Below are positions 54,950 through 64,000 of a stretch of 64,000 nucleotides of DNA, piece by piece (within the stretch, counting starts at the first letter, position 1; the number at the start of each line of letters is the position of its first letter). A model generated the notes under the pieces. It was not told where the DNA came from. It saw only the letters and a program-made list of their open reading frames with translations, and searched no databases. The position numbers and the translations under genes were made by a program. Where the stretch lies: assembly GCF_003123745.1 (NCBI RefSeq), contig NZ_QETB01000006.1, forward strand, positions 112,403 through 176,402, given 5' to 3'. This DNA comes from Ancrocorticia populi. Its GTDB lineage: Bacteria; Actinomycetota; Actinomycetes; Actinomycetales; Actinomycetaceae.

Positions 54950-56383
54950 TCAGTTGCGAGTTCGCGAGACGTGCCAGTACCGGAGAGCAACCAGTGCCGC
55001 ACATCCCACACAGACGGCCACAACCACGAGGCTGGAGCCGAAGCCTTGGAACCAGTGAGCGGCTTCCTCGCCATCTGAATTGGCCGCAAAGAAGACACCT
55101 GTGATCATCGCGTTGCCGATGGCAGTAGCCGTGCGTTGAACTGTTTGGAGAACACCGCCGGCGGCGCCCCCGTGGCTCGGCGGCACATCGAGCATGCCCT
55201 GAGTCTGGTTCGCCGCTCCCATCGACCCGGCTCCTATCCCGAACGGGATGAGCACGAGGGACATAACCCATAGGGGCCAATCGGCGTGCGTCATGCCCCA
55301 TGCAACGAGGATCACGAGCAGCGTGGTGGCGAACATGGTTGAAAGGGCAAAGATCTGAATCTGCTTTCCATGGTCAAGCGCGTGCCGTCCGGACCAGACT
55401 GCCATGAAGCCGGATGCGATTGCGTTGGGCAGGCCCACGAGCCCCACCCAGAAGGCAGAAACGCCCAATCCCTGCTGGAGGAACATCGCGAGAACAACGA
55501 AAAGTGAGGACGAACCGAGGAACTGCAGGCCAGAGATGGCGGTGCAGTATCCGAATGACCGGGTGCGGAAGAGGTTGATGGAGACCATCGGCTCCTTGCC
55601 GCGCAGTTCGTACTTCTGCTCCCAGATCACCCACGCAGTGACGAGCACCGCGCCCGCAATGAGCAGGAACCAGCGCCACGAGGCATCATTCATGAACGGG
55701 ACCATGATGCACAGGACGGCAAGAACCAGCAGCAGCATCCCGACAGGATCAATGTCCAGGTGCTGGCGAGTTTTTTGATGTGTAAAGGGCAGGTAGCGCC
55801 AAGATGCGAGCATAGCGATCAGGGCAATGGGTACGTTGAGGAAGAAGGTTACGCGCCAGCCGGGGTCTGGGCTAAACAAGTTGACCATACTGCCCGAGAG
55901 CACGGGGCCCACCGCCACCGACATTGAGACCACGAGGCCCATCAGACCGAAGGCTTTGGCACGCGCCTTCCCCTGAAAGTACTGGAGGATCATTCCTGTG
56001 ACTTGAGGCGAGTATATGCCAGCGCCGAAGCCCTGAATCACTCGCATGATGTTGAGAACGATGGGGGTGGTGGCCATTCCGCATCCCAGCGATGCTGTTG
56101 CGAAGAGTCCCAGACCCAGCACAAACATTCCTGAACGTCCGGCCAGATCGCCCATGCGTCCCGCGGGAACCAGCATGACACCGATTGCGAGTGTAAACCC
56201 AGAGAGGATCCACTGGGTGGACGAATCACTCGTGTCCAGCGCCAAATGGATGGACGGCAAGAGGTTATTCACGGAGCTCACTTGGAGCAGGGACATCATG
56301 AGCGAAATCAGTAAAACCGCAAGAATAATGTTTCGGTCATACTTCCGGTCGCTCCCCGGAACAGAGAAAAATCGAGTGTTCAT
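54950..56383 (-). CDS. MFS drug/proton antiporter, DHA2 (14-helix) type
   Basis: A 477-residue transporter with about 14 predicted helices. The family loop motif PAGRMGDLAGRSG lies after helix 2, and the VVSMSVAVGPVLSGSMV region after helix 4 fits motif C of antiporters. The start is placed at the ATG after AAAGGAAG; a longer reading runs into the divergent gene. Substrate is unknown. Divergent from the nitroreductase, 68 bp apart, so the two may be co-regulated. Confidence 0.88.
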   Translation of the reverse strand: MNTRFFSVPGSDRKYDRNIILAVLLISLMMSLLQVSSVNNLLPSIHLALDTSDSSTQWILSGFTLAIGVMLVPAGRMGDLAGRSGMFVLGLGLFATASLGCGMATTPIVLNIMRVIQGFGAGIYSPQVTGMILQYFQGKARAKAFGLMGLVVSMSVAVGPVLSGSMVNLFSPDPGWRVTFFLNVPIALIAMLASWRYLPFTHQKTRQHLDIDPVGMLLLVLAVLCIMVPFMNDASWRWFLLIAGAVLVTAWVIWEQKYELRGKEPMVSINLFRTRSFGYCTAISGLQFLGSSSLFVVLAMFLQQGLGVSAFWVGLVGLPNAIASGFMAVWSGRHALDHGKQIQIFALSTMFATTLLVILVAWGMTHADWPLWVMSLVLIPFGIGAGSMGAANQTQGMLDVPPSHGGAAGGVLQTVQRTATAIGNAMITGVFFAANSDGEEAAHWFQGFGSSLVVVAVCVGCAALVALRYWHVSRTRN

Positions 56384-56451
56384 CGCTTCCTTTCTCAAGG
56401 AGTCTAGCCGAGCACCAAATAAGCGGCCATGATGGGTGGGACAATGGGTCC

Positions 56452-57213
56452 ATGCAGCCAATAAACAGCACAATTGAAACTCAGTTCAATCATCGGACAA
56501 TCCGCGAGTTCACCGGGGAGCCAATCGCCGCCGATACCTTTAGTCAGCTCATGGAGGTGGCACGGGTCACCGCGAGCTCTCGTGGCCTCCAGCAGGTCTC
56601 CATCATCCGAATTACCGATCAGGCCATCAAGGATGAGATGGCGGAGATTGCCACGCAACCCTATATGGCGCGAGCAACCGAACTTTTGGTCCTCGTAGCC
56701 GATACCCACCGCTCCCAACAGATCGCTAAGGAGCAGGGCGTGGACGAGCCCTTCGGCGGTTCCATGAACTGTTTCATGGAGGCCGTCACTGATGCGGCCC
56801 TCACCGCGCAGAACATCGTGGTTGCTGCAGAATCTCTGGGACTTGGCACGAACTACTTTGGCAACGTGCTCAATGATGTTGAGCGTGTGATCGAACTACT
56901 GGGACTGCCTGAATTAACCTTCCCGGTAGTAGGGCTGTCACTCGGATACCCCGCCCAATCACCCCAGCTCAAGCCGCGCATGGATATGAGCCTGCGCGTC
57001 ATGGAGAACGGCTACCGGGAACCCGAATCGTGGACGGCCGCGCTTTCTGACTACGACCAAATAATGAGAACCTATTATGATCTGCGCGAGGGTGGGCAGC
57101 CGTCCGACACATTCACCAAGCAGACCGCGGATAAGCTTCGCGTCGAAAACCCCAAGCGAACATACATGATGAGGGTTGCTCAGGCTCAGGGCTTCAACTT
57201 CGCACTCGAGTGA
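56452..57213 (+). CDS. NfsA-like nitroreductase/FMN oxidoreductase
   Basis: A 253-residue flavoprotein of the NfsA/FRP group: FNHRTIREFTGEPI at the N-terminus (FMN phosphate binding), SSRGLQQVSIIRI, and AAESLGLGTNYFGNV with PVVGLSLGYP near the middle. It reduces nitro compounds, quinones or similar with NAD(P)H; the physiological substrate is unknown. GACAAT (56440-56445) lies 6 nt before the ATG, with no clear Shine-Dalgarno. Divergent from the MFS exporter. Confidence 0.9.
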   Translation: MQPINSTIETQFNHRTIREFTGEPIAADTFSQLMEVARVTASSRGLQQVSIIRITDQAIKDEMAEIATQPYMARATELLVLVADTHRSQQIAKEQGVDEPFGGSMNCFMEAVTDAALTAQNIVVAAESLGLGTNYFGNVLNDVERVIELLGLPELTFPVVGLSLGYPAQSPQLKPRMDMSLRVMENGYREPESWTAALSDYDQIMRTYYDLREGGQPSDTFTKQTADKLRVENPKRTYMMRVAQAQGFNFALE

Positions 57214-57251
57214 CTTTGCTGGCCCAACCGCACCTGCTGTGACCTAAGGAC

Positions 57252-57298
57252 TGCCCGAGTTATAGGGCAAAAGGTTAGAGTTTTCGGGTTACCGAAAA
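57252..57298 (+). promoter_or_regulatory. two hairpins in the ZIP transporter leader
   Basis: TGCCC (57252-57256) with GGGCA (57265-57269), and TTTTCGG (57281-57287) with CCGAAAA (57292-57298). The second is a 7-bp stem with a 4-nt loop, 19 nt before the start codon. Either could be an operator for a metal regulator; neither fits a known Zur or DtxR consensus well. Confidence 0.35.
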
Positions 57299-57316
57299 TC
57301 TGCGGAGGGGATTCTT

Positions 57317-58111
57317 ATGAACTCGGTTGGGTTTGCCTTTCTTCTGACTCTGCTGGCGGGATTATCAACCGGCATTGGATCAGTCATCGCGTTCTTTTCA
57401 CGCCACCAAAACCCGAGATACCTCTCCGTGCTTCTGGGATTTTCGGCGGGCGTCATGATCTACGTGTCGATGATGGAACTCTTTCCTCAGGCCCAAGAGG
57501 CGCTGACCGCCGATCTCGGGCAGAAAACGGGAGCGTGGGCAACGGCTGCCTCCTTCTTTGGCGGGATCGCAGTGATCGCCATCATCGACAAGCTTGTCCC
57601 ATCCGAGGCCAACCCACATGAATTTGCAAACGCGACTGGACTCGATACTGATGCCCAACACAAGCTCTACAGGATGGGGCTCTTCACCGCTGTTGCGATA
57701 GCGATCCACAACTTCCCCGAAGGCTTTGCCACCTTTATCTCCGGCCTTCAAGCGCCCGAAGTGGCGATCCCCATCGCTGTGGCCATTGCGCTCCACAACA
57801 TCCCCGAAGGGATTGCCGTCTCAGCTCCCATCTACTATGCAACTCAGAGCCGCAAGAAAGCTTTCTGGCTCTCCTTCGGGTCCGGGCTGGCCGAGCCGCT
57901 TGGAGCTGTGATCGGCTACCTGATCCTGCGCTCGTTCCTCAGCGATACAGTATTCGGCATCGCATTTGCGGGGGTGGCCGGCATCATGGTGTACATCTCG
58001 TTAGACGAGCTCCTGCCATCGGCGGAAGAATACGGCGAACACCATTTCGCCATCGGCGGCCTTATCGCGGGAATGGCCGTGATGGCACTTTCGCTACTCC
58101 TTCTGATGTGA
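57317..58111 (+). CDS. zupT: ZIP family metal transporter (ZupT-like)
   Basis: A 264-residue membrane protein with eight predicted helices that imports zinc or related divalent metals. The metal-site motifs HNFPEGFATF (helix 4) and HNIPEGIAV (helix 5) are intact. CGGAGGGG precedes the ATG. It ends 2 nt before the stop of convergent argF. It has no link to arginine synthesis that I can see. Confidence 0.92.
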   Translation: MNSVGFAFLLTLLAGLSTGIGSVIAFFSRHQNPRYLSVLLGFSAGVMIYVSMMELFPQAQEALTADLGQKTGAWATAASFFGGIAVIAIIDKLVPSEANPHEFANATGLDTDAQHKLYRMGLFTAVAIAIHNFPEGFATFISGLQAPEVAIPIAVAIALHNIPEGIAVSAPIYYATQSRKKAFWLSFGSGLAEPLGAVIGYLILRSFLSDTVFGIAFAGVAGIMVYISLDELLPSAEEYGEHHFAIGGLIAGMAVMALSLLLLM

Positions 58112-58113
58112 GC

Positions 58114-59112
58114 TCAGGCCCCAGCAAGCATGGCAACCATGACGGCCTTGATCGTATGCATTCGGTTTTCGGCCTGATCGAACACCACTGAGGCCGGGGA
58201 GGAGAACACTTCCTCGGTCACTTCGAGAGCGTCCATGCCCGTTGCCTCGTACACCTGCCTGCCCACCGCCGTCTCCAGATCGTGAAAAGCCGGCAGGCAA
58301 TGCATGAAGATCGCGTCAGGATTCCCGGTCTGTGCCATGACCTGCGCGTTGACCTGATAATCGGCCAGATCGGCAACTCTCTGATTCCATACCTCCTTGG
58401 GCTCGCCCATGGAAACCCACACGTCCGTGGAAATCACATCCGCGCCCGCAACACCGGTCGCCACATCGTCCGTGATGGTGATACGAGCGCCCGTCTCTTG
58501 AGCGAACTGCCGAGCGATAGCGATCGCCTCGGCATCTGGCTGGTAGGCCACCGGTGCCACGATGCGCACGTCCATGCCAAGCATGGCGGAGGATACGAGG
58601 AGGGAGCGCCCCGTGTTGAAGCGCCCATCTCCGAGGTAGGCGTGAACCACCTGATCAAACGGCTTGCCGGTATGCTCGCGGATGGTGAGGGCATCGGCGA
58701 GCATCTGGGTGGGGTGCCAATCGTCCGTGAGACCGTTGAACACCGGCACTCCCGAGAACTTAGCCAGAGCCTCTACGTCAGCCTGCCGATCCCCACGAAA
58801 CTCGATACCGTCGTAAAAGCGCCCGAGGACACGCGCTGTGTCCGCTACGGACTCCTTATGCCCGATCTGGGAACTGACCGGATCGAGGTACGTGGTGTGG
58901 GCACCTTGCTGAAAAGCCGCAACCTCGAAAGCACACCGTGTACGGGTAGAGGTCTTTTCAAAGATGAGACCGATCGATTTTCCCAGAAGCCGCTGGCGTT
59001 CGTGTCCCTCCTTCGTCTCCTTCTTGAGGGAGGTAGCTAGCTCGATGAGTCCCAGCCACTCGGCTGGCGTGAAGTCAGATTCTTTGAGAAAGGAGCGTCC
59101 GCGTAAATTCAT
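58114..59112 (-). CDS. argF: ornithine carbamoyltransferase
   Basis: Makes citrulline from ornithine and carbamoyl phosphate. The 332 residues hold the carbamoyl-phosphate motif [17 protein letters not shown], and the ornithine/Cys motif HCLPAFHD, all intact. It could in principle be catabolic (arcB); the setting beside argH and absence of arcA/arcC favour biosynthesis. It is on the minus strand, divergent from argH, away from argCJBDR. Confidence 0.92.
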   Translation of the reverse strand: MNLRGRSFLKESDFTPAEWLGLIELATSLKKETKEGHERQRLLGKSIGLIFEKTSTRTRCAFEVAAFQQGAHTTYLDPVSSQIGHKESVADTARVLGRFYDGIEFRGDRQADVEALAKFSGVPVFNGLTDDWHPTQMLADALTIREHTGKPFDQVVHAYLGDGRFNTGRSLLVSSAMLGMDVRIVAPVAYQPDAEAIAIARQFAQETGARITITDDVATGVAGADVISTDVWVSMGEPKEVWNQRVADLADYQVNAQVMAQTGNPDAIFMHCLPAFHDLETAVGRQVYEATGMDALEVTEEVFSSPASVVFDQAENRMHTIKAVMVAMLAGA

Positions 59113-59161
59113 GGACCAATCTTAGCCGGACCGCTCCGTGACCAGGCCATTACCCAATTAG

Positions 59162-60628
<1,467 letters not shown>

Positions 60629-60630
60629 TC

Positions 60631-61299
60631 ATGGCACTCGAGCTCAATTCGAGTCCTTTGGAGGTGGCCCCTCAGCTTCTTGGTGCCACCGTCCGTGCTA
60701 ACGGTGTGAGTATACGGATCACAGAAGTGGAGGCTTATTTGGGCGCCGCCGATCCGGCTTCTCACGCATTCAAAGGCGAAACAGCCAGAAACGGCACCAT
60801 GTTCGGCGCTCCCGGCGCTATATACGTGTATTTCACCTACGGCATGCACTACTGCATGAACATCGTGTGTTGGCCTGCGGGCCGGGCTGGGGGCTGCTTG
60901 GTACGCGCCGGTGAGGTGATCGAGGGAGAAGAGCTGGCCCGTGAGCGAAGGCCTGCTGTGGTACGGTCGCGCGACTTGGCGAGAGGGCCAGCCAACCTTA
61001 CCCGGTGTTTGGCGATCAACCGCGAGTGGGATGGCGCGGCGCTCTGCGTTGACGGAGTGAGATTGAAGGATGGGGAAGAATTCGTCGTCGTTAATACTCA
61101 CGAACCGGAACCCCTGATCCAAACTGGGCCGAGGGTCGGGGTCTCGGGGATCGGAGGCGACGGCCAGCTGTACCCGTGGCGCTTCTGGATCCCGGGGGAT
61201 CCCACGGTCTCCGCGTACAAGCGAGGCGGTGGCTCGCGAACGAAACACGGACAGGCCACGAAGGTGACTGCACGTGATCAGAGGCTGAATCCGCAGTGA
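60631..61299 (+). CDS. 3-methyladenine DNA glycosylase (AAG/MPG family)
   Basis: Removes alkylated purines from DNA. The 222 residues include the catalytic Glu in RITEVEAYLG, followed by DPASHAFKG, and YVYFTYGMHYCMNIV and SGIGGDG segments of the family. It is tightly linked to argH and the next gene (4-nt overlap) and lies near tyrS, as mpg does in M. tuberculosis (Rv1688-tyrS). Confidence 0.93.
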   Translation: MALELNSSPLEVAPQLLGATVRANGVSIRITEVEAYLGAADPASHAFKGETARNGTMFGAPGAIYVYFTYGMHYCMNIVCWPAGRAGGCLVRAGEVIEGEELARERRPAVVRSRDLARGPANLTRCLAINREWDGAALCVDGVRLKDGEEFVVVNTHEPEPLIQTGPRVGVSGIGGDGQLYPWRFWIPGDPTVSAYKRGGGSRTKHGQATKVTARDQRLNPQ

Positions 61300-61736
61300 G
61301 GGCTTTTCTCTTCTTGGTGAATCCTGGTCTGCATTACAACCCGTATCCGGACTGGGAGCGTTGGCTCCCACGCGCGGAAGCGGGCAAAACCATACGCGTG
61401 GAATGGAATACCGGGACGCGGCGCCGGGGGATGACGCCCGGGGACCTCGCGGTCATGGTCAAGGTTGGTTGGCATCCCAAGGGAACAATCGCGCTGGGAC
61501 GTATTGCGTCGGACATCTGGGTTGGGCCGCACTGGAATCCGGAGGCGAAACGGCCCGAAACCGGCTTCGTGGATCTGGACCTAACTACGCTGTTGCCGCT
61601 AGACGATCCGTTTCCGCTGGCGAACCTCAAGCTTCTAGATCCCAGCGTTCGGTGGACCCCTCGAATGTGTGGGACGGAAATACCCGTGACCACAGCGCAG
61701 AATTTGGCGGAAATCGTTGGCGCGGGCGATGATTAA
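61296..61736 (+). CDS. small PUA/EVE-like protein
   Basis: A 146-residue soluble protein with GTG start overlapping mpg. The order FLFLVNPGLHYNPYPDWERW, RRRGMTPGDLAVMVKVG, KGTIALGRIASD and HWNPEA suggests a PUA-like/EVE fold, which can read modified bases or RNA. This is by pattern resemblance only. Link to a DNA glycosylase is suggestive of a nucleic-acid role. No catalytic residues can be named. Confidence 0.5.
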   Translation: MRAFLFLVNPGLHYNPYPDWERWLPRAEAGKTIRVEWNTGTRRRGMTPGDLAVMVKVGWHPKGTIALGRIASDIWVGPHWNPEAKRPETGFVDLDLTTLLPLDDPFPLANLKLLDPSVRWTPRMCGTEIPVTTAQNLAEIVGAGDD

Positions 61737-61740
61737 GACT

Positions 61741-61820
61741 GCCGGGCACAACGTGGACACGAGTGGAATCGTGCGCAGTGTGCCGGGCACACTAGACCCT
61801 GTGCTCGAAAGCCGGGCACA
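61741..61820. repeat. three GCCGGGCACA repeats and a perfect palindrome before tyrS
   Basis: GCCGGGCACA occurs at 61741-61750, 61782-61791 and 61811-61820. The middle copy is within a perfect palindrome AGTGTGCCGGGCACACT (61777-61793). They fill the 104-nt gap between the EVE-like gene and tyrS. No T-box signature is visible. They could be regulator sites or part of an RNA leader. Confidence 0.55.
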
Positions 61821-61840
61821 GCCAGAGAAAGGCAAAGAAC

Positions 61841-63103
61841 GTGACTGACGTCCTCGACGAACTCCAGTGGCGCGGGCTCATCGCCCAGCACACAGATATT
61901 GACGCACTGCGCAGTGCGCTGAGCGAGGGACCTCTCACGTTCTATTGTGGCTTCGATCCCACCGCTCCGTCCTTGCACCACGGCCACCTGGTTGCAGTGA
62001 AGCTCATGCGCCACCTTCAGCTTGCCGGGCACCACCCGCTCGCACTTGTGGGTGGAGCCACGGGCCTTATCGGTGATCCACGGCCAGTTGGCGAACGCAC
62101 GATGAACTCCAAGGATGTCGTGGGCGAGTGGGCCAATAGCCTCAAGGGACAACTGGAGAATCTGCTCGATTTCGAGGGGCAGAACCCGGCACGAATCGTC
62201 AATAATCTCGATTGGACGAGCGAGCTCAGTGCCATCGATCTTCTACGTGACCTTGGCAAGCACTTCCGCATGGGGACCATGCTGTCCAAGGACATCGTGG
62301 CGAGGCGCCTCGAATCCGAGGACGGCATCTCCTACACCGAATTTAGCTACCAGATACTTCAGGCCAATGATTACCTTGAGCTATTCCGGCGTTACGGCTG
62401 CACACTCGAGGTGGGCGGTAACGACCAATGGGGCAACCTCGTGGGCGGCATGGACCTCATCCGCAAGATCGAGGGGCAGAGCGTTCACGTGCTGACCAAC
62501 CCGCTGATCACCAAAGCCGACGGAAGCAAGTTCGGTAAGTCCGAAGGCGGGGCCATTTGGCTTAACCCCGAAATGCTCTCTCCCTACAAGTTCTACCAGT
62601 TCTGGCTGAACACAGCTGACGAGGATGTTATCCGCATGCTCAAGGTGTTCACCTTCCGTTCGCGAGAGGAGATCGAGGAGCTCGAGCAACAGAGCATCGA
62701 ACGCCCGCAAGCGCGTGAAGCTCAGCGGGTACTTGCTTCAGACGTGACCAGTTGGGTTCACGGCGAGCAGGCCACAGAACGAGTTATTCAGGCTTCGCGG
62801 GCATTGTTCGGCGGTGAAGACTTGGGCGATCTAGATGGTGCGACGCTTCGGGATGCCGTGGACGAGCTGCCGAGTGCCGAGGCAGCTGTTGGGACGCCTC
62901 TCGTAGAGCTCTTCGTACGTGCAGGCCTCGAAAAGGGTATCGGTGCTGCGCGCCGGACTGCGTCCTCAGGCGGCCTCAACATCAACAACGCCAAGGTCAC
63001 AGATGCCGCCGGCGTTCTTGATGGCACCGACGTGCTTCCCGGGGGCATTGTCCTGCTCCGCAAGGGCAAGAAGAACCTCGCAGTTGTGCGCGTGAAGGAG
63101 TAA
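61841..63103 (+). CDS. tyrS: tyrosine--tRNA ligase
   Basis: Charges tRNA-Tyr. The 420-residue class I enzyme has the HIGH-like PSLHHGHLV, the tyrosine-binding FSYQILQANDY region, the KMSKS-like KFGKS in TKADGSKFGKSEGGAIW, and a C-terminal S4 RNA-binding domain (about 355-420). GTG start with GAAAGG upstream. A strong terminator follows. Confidence 0.96.
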   Translation: MTDVLDELQWRGLIAQHTDIDALRSALSEGPLTFYCGFDPTAPSLHHGHLVAVKLMRHLQLAGHHPLALVGGATGLIGDPRPVGERTMNSKDVVGEWANSLKGQLENLLDFEGQNPARIVNNLDWTSELSAIDLLRDLGKHFRMGTMLSKDIVARRLESEDGISYTEFSYQILQANDYLELFRRYGCTLEVGGNDQWGNLVGGMDLIRKIEGQSVHVLTNPLITKADGSKFGKSEGGAIWLNPEMLSPYKFYQFWLNTADEDVIRMLKVFTFRSREEIEELEQQSIERPQAREAQRVLASDVTSWVHGEQATERVIQASRALFGGEDLGDLDGATLRDAVDELPSAEAAVGTPLVELFVRAGLEKGIGAARRTASSGGLNINNAKVTDAAGVLDGTDVLPGGIVLLRKGKKNLAVVRVKE

Positions 63104-63123
63104 ACCTCAGCTTCCTATACAAC

Positions 63124-63159
63124 AAGAGGGCTGGCCAGAGTTTTCTGGCCAGCCCTCTT
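63124..63159 (+). terminator. terminator after tyrS
   Basis: A 15-bp perfect stem (63124-63138 with 63145-63159; core GAGGGCTGGCCAG) and a 6-nt loop, 20 nt after the tyrS stop. The T-run after the stem is short, but stem length makes termination very likely. Confidence 0.85.
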
Positions 63160-63199
63160 CGTATGCTGCATAGAGCCCAGCACCAGGGACGGAGTTCGT

Positions 63200-63786
63200 C
63201 AATGTGATGTCGAATCGTGTGCGTGTTTTTGGTGTGGTTGTTGGGTTTTGTGGGGGTGTGAGGTGGTTCATGGGGTTGTGGTTTGTGTTGGGGTGGGTGG
63301 GGTGGGTATTGTTTTTGCTTGTCGCCGGGACATGGTTCGGGCCGGCAGGGCAAGGGTTTTGGTCTTGTGTTTGTTGGGTTTGGCTGGGTTGTTGGTGGTT
63401 GTGGGGCCGGTTGGTTCCTGCTGGTTGTGTGACTAGAGGCTCGTGTTTGTGGGTTTGTGGTTTGCGGGCTGGTGGGGTAGGCTTGGTTCTCGCTCCTTCT
63501 TGTGATTGACTGGTTTTTTCTGGTTGGTTGTGGGGTGTGGGTGTGGTGGTTGAGTGTCTAATAGTGTGTCGAGTGTGAAAATGCTAGACGGTTTGTGTCT
63601 GGCTCACGACAAGCAACTTTTCCTGATTTTTTGATGGTTGGGTGTTTGTGGTGTGGCTGCCTGTGAGGGTGGTTGCTCAACGGTTGTTGGGTGTGCCGGG
63701 TTGAGTCTCGGTTGTGCATGATGTGATGTCTTTGTTGATGTTGTGTTGTGTTTTTTTAGAGTCATGTTGAATGTTCTCTTCATTTT
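63200..63786 (+). other. G/T-rich region upstream of the rRNA operon
   Basis: About 590 bp in which the plus strand is made almost only of G and T, with very little A or C. Open frames here are by-products of composition (low complexity, rich in Val, Gly, Trp, Leu) and are not genes. A G-quadruplex motif lies at 63290-63306. The rRNA promoter should lie here; TTGACT (63506-63511) is a possible -35 and TGCTAGAC (63583-63589 region) a possible extended -10 of another start, but I cannot fix a pair. Confidence 0.7.
63290..63306 (+). other. G-quadruplex motif GGGGTGGGTGGGGTGGG
   Basis: Four runs of at least three G separated by single T, the pattern of very stable parallel quadruplexes. It is on the non-template strand about 480 bp before the 16S gene. 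Confidence 0.75.
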
Positions 63787-64000
63787 TTTGTGGAGAGTTT
63801 GATCCTGGCTCAGGACGAACGCTGGCGGCGTGCTTAACACATGCAAGTCGAACGATGAAGCTCCAGCTTGCTGGGGTGGATGAGTGGCGAACGGGTGAGT
63901 AATGCGTGAGTGACCTGCCCCCTTCTTCGGGATAAGCCTTGGAAACGGGGTCTAATACCGGATATTCCCATCACGGGGCATCTTGTGGTGGGGAAAGTTT
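63787..64000 (+). rRNA. 16S ribosomal RNA, 5' part (cut by window end)
   Basis: The universal start AGAGTTTGATCCTGGCTCAG begins at 63794 and GACGAACGCTGGCGGCGTGC follows. Alignment to E. coli numbering puts position 1 near 63787. Only the first 214 nt are in the window. The sequence looks actinobacterial. Confidence 0.95.

Noticed and set aside
57270..57295. DtxR-like half-site (AGGTTAG) in the ZIP transporter leader
   Set aside because: Only one half matches; the second half of the 19-bp consensus is missing.
61737..61840. T-box riboswitch before tyrS
   Set aside because: No T-box core sequence, antiterminator or terminator stem is present in the 104-nt gap.
63204..63509. Open frame coding a Val/Gly/Trp-rich hydrophobic peptide before the 16S gene
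   Set aside because: Any frame in this G/T-only stretch encodes such residues and lacks stops by composition; no ribosome binding site or homology.

Overview
This 64 kb window comes from a moderately GC-rich chromosome of an actinobacterium. Three things point there: gene order shared with Mycobacterium tuberculosis (thrS, HIT, pgsA, acyltransferase, pimA, yebC, ruvCAB, yajC, secDF, apt, rel, glyoxalase-like hydrolase, hisS), actinobacterial families such as DUF3000 next to RNase D and the phosphatidylinositol mannoside (PIM) enzymes, and the 5' end of a 16S rRNA gene at the right edge. The 16S start and the compact gene set suggest Actinomycetaceae (Trueperella/Arcanobacterium/Actinobaculum-like), but that placement is inference.

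Layout. 1-7.6 kb: aconitase, DXP synthase, RNase D, a DUF3000 protein and a FemAB-like aminoacyltransferase. 7.5-14.1 kb (minus): glgX-treY-treZ, which turns glycogen into trehalose. 14.3-15.3 kb: a SatD-like protein with a C-terminal helix-turn-helix and a small membrane partner, behind four evenly spaced CTAATT boxes. 15.5-16.1 kb: five tRNAs (Val-CAC on minus; Gly-GCC, Cys-GCA, Val-GAC, Gly-GCC on plus). 16.3-19.7 kb: a glutamine amidotransferase, thrS and a HIT-domain protein. 19.7-26.4 kb: an amino-sugar uptake cluster (ROK kinase, ABC importer, ROK repressor, cytoplasmic GH20 hexosaminidase) sitting between thrS-HIT and pgsA, which are neighbours in M. tuberculosis. 26.5-31.6 kb: PIM synthesis (pgsA, patA-like, pimA), then a LemA-like membrane protein, a PrsW-type protease and a NUDIX protein. 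31.7-34.8 kb: yebC-ruvCAB. 34.9-38.8 kb: yajC-secD-secF-apt. 38.9-48.7 kb: rel, an AbiEi-like protein, a DUF349 protein, a metallo-beta-lactamase hydrolase, hisS and two adjacent membrane GTPases. 48.8-60.6 kb: arginine biosynthesis (argCJBDR, argG, argF inverted, argH), interrupted by an MFS exporter, a nitroreductase and a ZIP transporter. 60.6-63.1 kb: mpg, a PUA/EVE-like protein and tyrS. 63.2-64.0 kb: a strongly G/T-rich rRNA leader with a G-quadruplex motif, then the 16S gene, cut by the window end.

Most of the window is housekeeping genes in tight operons with ATGA/GTGA overlaps. I see no CRISPR array, prophage or insertion sequence. The most interesting signals are regulatory: an 18-bp inverted repeat covering the dxs ribosome binding site, the CTAATT array, a nested hairpin downstream of the tRNAs, an EF-hand-like insert in SecD, a 46-bp palindrome after argG, triple repeats before tyrS, and several promoters whose -10 box lies 6-7 nt before the start codon, as expected for leaderless transcripts.
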